Shown: in pieces, positions 8,381 to 14,437 of the stretch
How positions within the stretch are numbered: the first letter of the stretch is position 1
Layout: each line of letters starts with the position of its first letter
DNA from: Rickettsiales bacterium UBA1997
GTDB lineage: Bacteria; Pseudomonadota; Alphaproteobacteria; Rickettsiales; UBA1997
Direction: 5' to 3'
NCBI GenBank assembly: GCA_002335845.1
Contig: DDCV01000040.1
Span: forward strand, 9,472 to 25,242
Length of the DNA stretch: 15,771 nt
The notes under the pieces: generated by a model
What the model was told of the DNA's origin: nothing
The model's input: only the letters and a program-made list of their open reading frames with translations
Database searches by the model: none
Made by a program: the position numbers and the translations under genes

Positions 8381-8391
8381 ATCTTATACCA
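8381..8391 (+). repeat. Copy 2 of short intergenic motif ATCTTATACCA
   Basis: Exact 11-base match to 5281-5291, with partial similarity continuing for several bases. The end of this copy (atacca, 8386-8391) also pairs with tggtat at 8413-8418 as a 6-bp inverted repeat. Confidence 0.3.
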
Positions 8392-8439
8392 AAATCCATC
8401 CTTAAAATAAGCTGGTATTTATTAAATTTTAGCTTCATC

Positions 8440-8516
8440 TTTTTGTTTTTAGAAGCCATAAAGTCTTGGCCCTTATGGATATAAGGACTCTATTTTATGA
8501 CTTTTAAAATTCAAAA
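8440..8516 (+). promoter_or_regulatory. Long imperfect hairpin in the addB upstream region
   Basis: Pairing runs inward in register: 8440-8443 with 8513-8516, 8447-8455 with 8501-8509, and 8457-8464 with 8492-8499. After an internal loop, 8471-8476 (ccttat) pairs with 8481-8486 (ataagg) around a GGAT tetraloop. There are about 27 pairs including a few G-T wobbles, with single mismatches. It could be a structured leader, a small RNA, or an inverted-repeat element. Much of the outer stem is A-T, so part could be compositional; the inner GC-containing stems are more convincing. Confidence 0.45.
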
Positions 8517-8521
8517 ATACC

Positions 8522-8569
8522 GATTTAATGATTTTAACAACCATTTAGGTTGTTAAAATTGATTAAATC
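8522..8569 (+). promoter_or_regulatory. Two-part perfect hairpin 23 bases before the addB start
   Basis: Bases 8531-8542 (attttaacaacc) pair perfectly with 8548-8559 around loop ATTTA. After a one-base wobble and bulge, 8522-8529 pairs perfectly with 8562-8569: 20 Watson-Crick pairs in all. It does not follow any gene on either strand, since dadA and addB diverge from this gap, so it is not an ordinary gene-end terminator. It may be a leader hairpin affecting addB expression, an attenuator, the terminator of an unseen small RNA in 8380-8520, or an operator-like palindrome. Confidence 0.55.
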
Positions 8570-8592
8570 TATGCACAAAGATTTAATTAGAG

Positions 8593-11499
8593 ATGGACTT
8601 TGGTATCACGCAGCAAAATTTCAATATGCCTAATATGACCCATAGTAATATATCTAATATATTCAATATTCCAGCAAATTATAATTTTTGTGATACGCTT
8701 CATAGCTTTGTTAAGCAAAATTATGAAAATAATATTGAGTTAACTATATTATTATCAAGCAAAAGAGCTTGTCGTGAATTAAAGAAAGTTTTTGCCAAAA
8801 ATGGCGAAGCTCTTATCATGCCAAGGATAAAATCAATTGCTGATATTAATTATGAAGATTTTATTTTTCTTTTTAAAGGCAGCAATCAATCTGAGTTTCA
8901 AGAAGAGCTTGAAAAGGTAATTGATGAAATTTTTAGTTATAAAGTTTTATCCGGTATTGATGAGTTATTTTATTTAGCTCAGGAGGTGAAGAAGGTAAAA
9001 TTTTTTGGCGCTACTAGCAATCTTAACCAATCTTTAAAAATCGCAAATAATCTATGTCAACTTTTTTTGGAGATAGAAAAAAATGGTTTAGAGCTGCAAG
9101 ATTTTGATGCTGTGGATGATTCTAATTTATCGCAACATCGTCAAGTTACATTTGAATTTTTAAAGAATTTTTATTTTCAAATCAAAAATTCTCTAATCAA
9201 AGAAAGAGTTATTTTTGAGAGCTCTTTTGTAAATTTAAAATTGTCTAAATTCATTAAATTTTTAGATGAAAAAAAATTGCAAAAGCCACTAATAATCGCC
9301 GGATCAACAGCGAGTACTAATATTGGCAAAGGCTTAATTAAAGCGGCAATTGGCGATAATAAGTCACGCATAATACTTTCAGGATTTACTGCTAAAAAAA
9401 CAGATCAAGAAAGCCATCCGCAATTTTTCTTAAATCGCCTCATTGACTCGTTAAAATATGATTTTTCGACAATAACAAACTTAAAATATAATAAATTTTT
9501 ATTAAGCCCGGAATCAAGAATTGATGCAATAAGAAATATTTTTTTGCCAGCCAACGAGATGGGATCTTTAAAAGATTGTATAATTGATGACTCTTTTAAT
9601 GATATGTCTCAAAATATTTCCACTTTAGAGGCTAAGGATCGATTCTTGGAAGCTAGTATGATTGCCAAGATAGTTGGTGTCGAGCTACAAAAAAAACAGA
9701 GAATTGCCATCATTAGTGCCGATTCTCAGATTTCTGATCTGATTAAAAGTGAATTAGAGCTAATTAATATAAAATATAATGATAGCAGTGATATAAATAT
9801 TACTAAAAATCCACTTATTAATTTTTTGTTAATGATTGTTGATTTTTGTTGTAGCGATTTTAATTCGCACAGCTTTTTATCTATTGTTAAACATGATTTA
9901 TGTCGCTATTCACTGCAAAAAGATCTGCTAGAGAAGTTTGAATTAGAAATATTGCGTCAAAATAGATTGGATGATGGTATAAAGGGTATAAAATCTCAGC
10001 TAGAAAAATGTGATGATGATAATCTGAGAGTATTTTTTGATAAATTTTATGATGATTTGAATATTTTTCTTGAATGCTCTGGTCGCCCTCTGGGCAGCCA
10101 AATATATTCACTAATTTTAGCGGTAGAAAAACTAACTCAAAAATCTTGGCTTGAATTGTTAAGGCTGCAAGAATGCAGTTTAGAAATTTTTGAGTTTATC
10201 GAGAGCTTAAAAAAGAGATCTGATTTTATTGATGATTTCTCTGATCTAGCTTTGATATTAAAAAATCTATCATCGCATATTTCTTATTTTAAAAAAAATG
10301 ATATCAGTGATAATTCTGAGTTATTAGTGCAAATAATATCTCCAATAGAAGCAAGATTATTAAATTTTGATTTAGTGATTATTCCAGCATTAAATGACGG
10401 GATTTTTCCAAAAAATAATCCCGAAAACTGGTTGGGGCGAAAAATAAAAAAAGATTTAAATATAGATAATACTCTTAAGCAAATTGGTCAAAATGCTCAT
10501 GATTTTTGTCACTATTTAGCTAGTAAAAAAGTGATATTATCGCGTCATTTAAGTGATGATGATAATATATCTAGTGCATCACCTTTTTGGCTAAGATTTG
10601 ATTTATTTTGTCAAAAATTTGATATCAAAATTAAGTCACATCACTTTGTCCAAAGCAATAAATTGCAAGATCATAATGAGATTTATTCACAGGATTCAAA
10701 ACCAGAAAAAGAAATAATTAATTTTGATTTTAAAAATATTTCAATTACCGATTGCGTTAGGCTTGTTAAAGAGCCTTATTTTGTTTTTGCCAAAAAAATA
10801 CTAGGATTAAGAGAATTAAATAATATTGATTATAGACCAAGCTTTGCCGAGTTTGGCAGCTTTGTTCATGAGTCTTTAGAAAATTATATCGCTAAATATT
10901 CCGATTTACAAATTGATGATTTCTTGCGCGAGGCTAAAATAATTTATCAAAATTATTTTTTAAGAGAAGAAGATGAGTTACTATGGTGGTCAAAATTTCC
11001 AATAATATTACACAATTTTATCAAAGATAATGAGAGTTTTATGGGATGTAATAATATGCTCGAAGTTCCGGTTGAGATGGAATTATCTGGTCATAAAATT
11101 ATCGGAAAAATTGATAGAATTACATTTGATCAAGATAATGGCGTGCAAATCATAGATTATAAAACTGGAACCATACCAGCAAAAAAAGATGTTTTGTCTG
11201 GCGTTGAGGCTCAGCTATCTATAGCTGCGTTAATGATATCATCTTGTAAATTTTCTGATAAATTACCTCAAATAGATGTGAGTCAAATTAAGGCTTTGAA
11301 ATATTGGAAAGTATCAAATAGTCAAAAAAATAATATCAAAACCATGGTTGATGATGGCGACATGATGGATGTAATTGCTGCAACAAGAATTGGCCTAGAA
11401 TCTATATTTGATCATTTTTTTATTAAAAAAAATGAATTTATAATGAATGATAGAAATAATTTAGGATGCTACTGGCATTTATCGCGTCTGAAAAGCTAA
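8593..11499 (+). CDS. addB: AddB, double-strand break repair helicase-nuclease subunit
   Basis: AddB is one subunit of AddAB, the RecBCD counterpart that resects double-strand ends for RecA-dependent repair. The 968 residues fit the alphaproteobacterial form (about 1000). The N-terminal part has the degenerate helicase fold (NIFNIPANYNF, then LLSSKRACRELKKVF, LIMPRIKSIADI). The middle has LVIIPALNDGIFPKNNPENWLGRKIKKDL, typical of RecB/AddB-like proteins. The C-terminal PD-(D/E)XK nuclease shows FVHE (757-760), GKIDRI with D841, and IIDYKTG with D855 and K857, followed by AQLSIAAL. All catalytic residues are present. ATG 8593 has a weak AGAG just upstream; ATGs at 8626 and 8635 would give a more family-like N-terminus. 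addA does not follow, which is unusual for this lineage where addB-addA are commonly adjacent. Two hairpins precede the gene. Confidence 0.92.
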   Translation: MDFGITQQNFNMPNMTHSNISNIFNIPANYNFCDTLHSFVKQNYENNIELTILLSSKRACRELKKVFAKNGEALIMPRIKSIADINYEDFIFLFKGSNQSEFQEELEKVIDEIFSYKVLSGIDELFYLAQEVKKVKFFGATSNLNQSLKIANNLCQLFLEIEKNGLELQDFDAVDDSNLSQHRQVTFEFLKNFYFQIKNSLIKERVIFESSFVNLKLSKFIKFLDEKKLQKPLIIAGSTASTNIGKGLIKAAIGDNKSRIILSGFTAKKTDQESHPQFFLNRLIDSLKYDFSTITNLKYNKFLLSPESRIDAIRNIFLPANEMGSLKDCIIDDSFNDMSQNISTLEAKDRFLEASMIAKIVGVELQKKQRIAIISADSQISDLIKSELELINIKYNDSSDINITKNPLINFLLMIVDFCCSDFNSHSFLSIVKHDLCRYSLQKDLLEKFELEILRQNRLDDGIKGIKSQLEKCDDDNLRVFFDKFYDDLNIFLECSGRPLGSQIYSLILAVEKLTQKSWLELLRLQECSLEIFEFIESLKKRSDFIDDFSDLALILKNLSSHISYFKKNDISDNSELLVQIISPIEARLLNFDLVIIPALNDGIFPKNNPENWLGRKIKKDLNIDNTLKQIGQNAHDFCHYLASKKVILSRHLSDDDNISSASPFWLRFDLFCQKFDIKIKSHHFVQSNKLQDHNEIYSQDSKPEKEIINFDFKNISITDCVRLVKEPYFVFAKKILGLRELNNIDYRPSFAEFGSFVHESLENYIAKYSDLQIDDFLREAKIIYQNYFLREEDELLWWSKFPIILHNFIKDNESFMGCNNMLEVPVEMELSGHKIIGKIDRITFDQDNGVQIIDYKTGTIPAKKDVLSGVEAQLSIAALMISSCKFSDKLPQIDVSQIKALKYWKVSNSQKNNIKTMVDDGDMMDVIAATRIGLESIFDHFFIKKNEFIMNDRNNLGCYWHLSRLKS

Positions 11500-11505
11500 A
11501 AATAA

Positions 11506-11534
11506 TTGACAAAATTGTCTTTGTATCATTTTAT
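11506..11534 (+). promoter_or_regulatory. Candidate sigma-70 promoter of the lipoprotein gene
   Basis: A perfect TTGACA at 11506-11511 is followed after 17 bases by TTTTAT (11529-11534, four of six matches to TATAAT). It starts 7 bases after the addB stop and would give a leader of about 70 bases before ATG 11610. This supports transcription separate from addB. Confidence 0.45.
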
Positions 11535-11609
11535 CCTAGGATTTTGGGATTTAAGAACTTTTTAATAACTCAATTCCTTAACTTCATCAATAAGCAACCC
11601 AAGCAACCC

Positions 11610-12362
11610 ATGTTCATCATCAAGCGCTTTTTTTGCCTCCTATTCTTTATCGTTATTATATCTTGCTCGCATGGCATTGAAGTTGTTGAGGGAAATTTTG
11701 TAAATGGCGTAAAAATATACCAATATAAAGCGAGCCTTTTACAAGATAACGAAAATATTGTGATTGGTAGGATTAAAGTGATAGATGAGGTTGGAGGCCT
11801 TGGATCTCCAGGTTTGGATATTAGTAATAAATGCCAAATAAATATTTATGATAATCAAAGCTTTACCGATAATCGCTCAAGCGCTACTAATCAAAATATA
11901 ATTTGGGCAACAGACTTTCCTAATAAAGGTGATATTAGCAATATATATAACGGCTATTTTGCTACTAAGGTAAGAGGAAATGATGTTTATATTTATGGCT
12001 TAGAATGCCTTAACAAAAGCAAGTTAGAGCATGATTTTATTAAATCTGATTATTATATCAGTAACAATGGTGAAAGAGTAAAAGGCTATGATATAAAATC
12101 TAGATTTTACTTTTCAGCTGATAGTAGCGGCGAGATTTACGACATTGGTAGCCTGACTTTTACCATTGATAAGAATGATAAAAAAAGTAGAGGTAAGGCG
12201 GCTAAATTTCAGCCAACTATAGATCTTAAAATTTCTAATTCAAAAATAAGCAATAACCAGATTGACCTTATTACAAAAATTGATTCTTTGCCACGCAATA
12301 GTATTAAAATAAAGCCCTACGAATTGTGGATAAAAGTCGATAGATTTAACTTAAAGAGATAG
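11610..12362 (+). CDS. Predicted lipoprotein of unknown function
   Basis: A 250-residue protein I do not recognise. I start it at ATG 11610 because this puts a textbook lipoprotein signal at the N-terminus: FIIKRFF (positive n-region), a hydrophobic core CLLFFIVI and lipobox IISC with C19 as the lipidated cysteine. The frame stays open upstream into addB, but that extension hides the signal. The mature part is hydrophilic, Asn/Ser/Lys/Ile-rich and looks beta-rich, with no membrane segment; it should face the periplasm or outer membrane. Two further Cys (in NKCQI and LECLN) could form a disulfide. A short internal duplication is visible near the end (KISNSKISNNQ). The start follows a tandem 9-base repeat, AAGCAACCC twice (11592-11609), and no Shine-Dalgarno sequence. 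A candidate promoter lies at 11506-11534. Confidence 0.75.
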   Translation: MFIIKRFFCLLFFIVIISCSHGIEVVEGNFVNGVKIYQYKASLLQDNENIVIGRIKVIDEVGGLGSPGLDISNKCQINIYDNQSFTDNRSSATNQNIIWATDFPNKGDISNIYNGYFATKVRGNDVYIYGLECLNKSKLEHDFIKSDYYISNNGERVKGYDIKSRFYFSADSSGEIYDIGSLTFTIDKNDKKSRGKAAKFQPTIDLKISNSKISNNQIDLITKIDSLPRNSIKIKPYELWIKVDRFNLKR

Positions 12363-12420
12363 ATCGCAGGCAATTACTAAATTGAAAATGGCATTAGGAT
12401 TATAGGTCACAAAACTTTCG

Positions 12421-12449
12421 TTGATTTTAATTTATTAACTTACTATTAT
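12421..12449 (+). promoter_or_regulatory. Candidate promoter of tRNA-Arg
   Basis: TTGATT (12421-12426), a 17-base spacer and TATTAT (12444-12449) make a good sigma-70 promoter ending 36 bases before the tRNA. The bases right after the -10 box are GC-rich (tgcgcg), standing out in the AT-rich surroundings. A GC-rich discriminator is the usual mark of stable-RNA promoters under stringent control. Confidence 0.65.
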
Positions 12450-12485
12450 TGCGCGTCTTAATTTAGCACTTCATATCTTGCTTGC

Positions 12486-12562
12486 GGGCCCGTAGCTCAG
12501 CTGGATAGAGCAACAGCCTTCTAAGCTGTAGGTCAGAAGTTCGAATCTTCTCGGGCTCGCCA
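12486..12562 (+). tRNA. tRNA-Arg (anticodon UCU), CCA encoded
   Basis: Full cloverleaf of 77 bases. The acceptor GGGCCCG (12486-12492) pairs with CGGGCTC (12552-12558, one G-T), with discriminator G and a genomic CCA at 12560-12562. D stem GCTC/GAGC is 12495-12498/12508-12511. Anticodon stem ACAGC/GCTGT encloses loop CTTCTAA with anticodon TCT at 12520-12522, reading AGA and probably AGG, codons much used in an AT-rich genome. Variable loop is AGGTC; T stem AGAAG/CTTCT encloses TTCGAAT. No neighbouring tRNA. Confidence 0.97.
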
Positions 12563-12919
12563 TGTTTCACAAATTATTATATTTAATTTAAATATCACAA
12601 TTATTCTTCTTATTCAAGCCGAAGATTGAAATCTAAAGCAAAAAATATTTTTATTAAATTATTGGATTGAGTGATTGGAATTGTTATTATTATAAGTCCA
12701 ATATTTCTGCTTAAGAATTTTTTATATTTAATATAATATAACGCCAAATCTCATCTTTATTATTCTCATTCTTTAACCGAGCATATGTTTAATAAATATG
12801 TATAAATTGCAAAAAATTGGTAGTTTTTTAAAAAATATTTATCTAAATCTGCAGCCAATGTCAATTTTTACAACAAATTTATCATTTTTTGGCATTTTTT
12901 AAAAATTAAATAAAATTTT
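12563..12919. other. 357-base AT-rich gap between tRNA-Arg and glnA
   Basis: No ORF or RNA gene recognised. A perfect TATAAT at 12732-12737 is the best -10 candidate for glnA, but no good -35 box lies at the right distance, and it would leave a leader of about 175 bases. A 7-bp inverted repeat (tattgga 12660-12666, tccaata 12697-12703) lies just upstream of it and could be an operator. No sigma-54 GG-N10-GC element typical of many glnA promoters was found. A small A/T palindrome (12579-12595) follows the tRNA. Confidence 0.5.
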
Positions 12920-14347
12920 ATGTCAACTATAGAAAGGACAAATAGCTCGGCCTCAATTCTTAAGCTAATCAAAGAAAAAGAAATAAAGTTTATTGATTTT
13001 AGATTTAGTGATTATCATGGCAAATGGTTTAATATTAGCCATTGCGCCGATATGGTAACACAAGATGCTTTAGATGAAGGCATTGCCTTTGATGGCTCTT
13101 CTGTTCCGTCTTGGAAATCGATTAATGAATCTGATATGATAATGATGCCACAATATGATACGGCATTTATTGATCCATTTACCACCTCTCCAACCTTAGT
13201 AATTACTTGCGATGTGATTGATCCAGAGAATAATATGGGTTATGACAGGGATCCAAGATATACTGCAAAAAAAGCAGAAAAATACTTGCAAGATAGTGGT
13301 ATTGGAGATGCTGCTTACTTTGGTCCTGAGCCGGAATTTTTTGTTTTTGACGATGTGCGATTTGAAAATAAGTCCCACGGTAATTTTTACCAGATAGACT
13401 CAGAAGAAGCGCCTCATAATAATGCTTCAAAGATTGATGGTGGCAATTTGGGTCGTCGCTCGCCTATTAAGGGTGCATATTTTAATACCATGCCTTCTGA
13501 TAATGGTCAGGATTTAAGATCAGAAATAGTAGATGCTTTAAAGCAAGTTGGTATAAAGCCAGCAATGCATCATCACGAGGTAGCTAACTCTCAATATGAA
13601 ATCGGCTTTCTTTACGATTCTTTGGTAAATACGGCAGATAATGTACAAAAATTTAAATATGTAGTAAATAACATGTGCCATGCCTATGGCAAAACTTCAA
13701 CATTTATGCCAAAACCAATCTTTGGCGACAATGGTTCTGGAATGCATGTGCACCAATCAATTTGGAAAGATGGCAAAAATTTATTCAGTGGCAATAGCCA
13801 TGCTAATTTATCTGAAATTGCTCTTTATTATATTGGGGGTATCATAAAGCATGCCAAAGCAATTAATGCTTTTTCTAACTGCACAACAAATAGCTATAAG
13901 AGGCTTATTCCTGGTTTTGAAGCTCCTATTATGTTAGCTTATTCAGCAAAAAATCGTTCAGCTTCAATAAGAATACCACATGTTGGCAATGAAAAAGCGC
14001 GCCGCATTGAAACTCGTTTTCCAGATCCGTCAGCTAATCCATATCTAACATTTTCAGCTTTACTTATGGCGGGAATTGACGGTATTAAAAATAAAATCCA
14101 TCCAGGAGATCCAAGAAATCAAGATTTGTATAATTTATCAATACGCGATCAAAAAAAGATACCAACCGTTGCTAAAAATTTGCGTGAGGCTTTGAACGCT
14201 TTAGATAAGGATCGTAGCTTTTTGACTGAGGGCGATGTGTTTAATAACAAGCAAATTGATGCCTATATTAAATTAAAATTACTCGAAGTTGAAAAATATG
14301 AGCAAACTCCTCATCCAATAGAATTTGAGTTATACTATAATTCTTAA
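12920..14347 (+). CDS. glnA: Type I glutamine synthetase
   Basis: Makes glutamine from glutamate, ammonia and ATP in the cytoplasm as a dodecamer; the main entry of ammonium nitrogen. The 475 residues fit GSI (about 469). Family blocks in order: FDGSS (58-62), GPEPEFFVFDDV (135-146) with metal ligands E137 and E139, QDLRSE (197-202), HHHEVA (217-222) with E220, E227, GSGMHVHQS (272-280) with H276, NSYKRLIPGFEAP, NRSASIRIP, and RRIETRFPDPSANPYL. Tyr404 in NQDLYNLS corresponds to the adenylylated tyrosine, so control by GlnE-type adenylylation is likely. The SVPSW sequence after FDGSS differs from the more usual SIAGW. No Shine-Dalgarno sequence precedes the ATG (upstream aaataaaatttt). glnB, its frequent upstream partner in Alphaproteobacteria, is absent; a tRNA takes its place. 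Confidence 0.97.
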   Translation: MSTIERTNSSASILKLIKEKEIKFIDFRFSDYHGKWFNISHCADMVTQDALDEGIAFDGSSVPSWKSINESDMIMMPQYDTAFIDPFTTSPTLVITCDVIDPENNMGYDRDPRYTAKKAEKYLQDSGIGDAAYFGPEPEFFVFDDVRFENKSHGNFYQIDSEEAPHNNASKIDGGNLGRRSPIKGAYFNTMPSDNGQDLRSEIVDALKQVGIKPAMHHHEVANSQYEIGFLYDSLVNTADNVQKFKYVVNNMCHAYGKTSTFMPKPIFGDNGSGMHVHQSIWKDGKNLFSGNSHANLSEIALYYIGGIIKHAKAINAFSNCTTNSYKRLIPGFEAPIMLAYSAKNRSASIRIPHVGNEKARRIETRFPDPSANPYLTFSALLMAGIDGIKNKIHPGDPRNQDLYNLSIRDQKKIPTVAKNLREALNALDKDRSFLTEGDVFNNKQIDAYIKLKLLEVEKYEQTPHPIEFELYYNS

Positions 14348-14362
14348 TCACATTGTTGCTAG

Positions 14363-14394
14363 GCAGCGCTAGAAAATTAATCATCTAGCGTTGC
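14363..14394 (+). terminator. Probable glnA terminator
   Basis: GCAGCGCTAG (14363-14372) pairs with CTAGCGTTGC (14385-14394): ten pairs, one G-T, plus an inner A-T, with a loop of about 10-12 bases. It is the most GC-rich hairpin in the window, begins 16 bases past the glnA stop, and is followed by taaattatctt. The T run is poor, so it may need help or act as a 3' stabiliser. Confidence 0.6.
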
Positions 14395-14437
14395 TAAATT
14401 ATCTTCATCACAATTTAAACCCGAATTATCACATCAC

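Larger units (their letters stand above)
8215..8592. other. 378-base gene-free stretch between divergent dadA and addB
   Basis: No ORF of note; the longest ATG readings give peptides of 10-14 residues without a ribosome site. It must hold the promoters of both dadA (minus) and addB (plus), but none stands out in such AT-rich sequence. It contains a (TAAT)5 tract (8239-8258), an exact 9-base direct repeat CTGATTAAT (8356-8364 and 8372-8380), one copy of the ATCTTATACCA motif, and two adjacent large hairpins next to addB. This density of symmetric structure is higher than in the other gaps of the window. Confidence 0.6.

Noticed and set aside
11466..11609. 48-residue N-terminal extension of the lipoprotein, overlapping addB
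   Set aside because: It would bury the lipoprotein signal and lipobox; the in-frame ATG at 11610 gives a canonical signal peptide.
12853..12893. Operator-like pair gccaa / ttggc upstream of glnA
   Set aside because: Five-base arms separated by about 30 bases are within chance in this sequence.
12880..12919. Sigma-54 promoter before glnA (tggcattttttaaaaa)
   Set aside because: The GG is not followed by GC at the required 10-base spacing.
13196..13430. Two minus-strand open frames inside glnA
   Set aside because: Antisense to conserved glutamine synthetase motifs; low-complexity products without recognisable domains.
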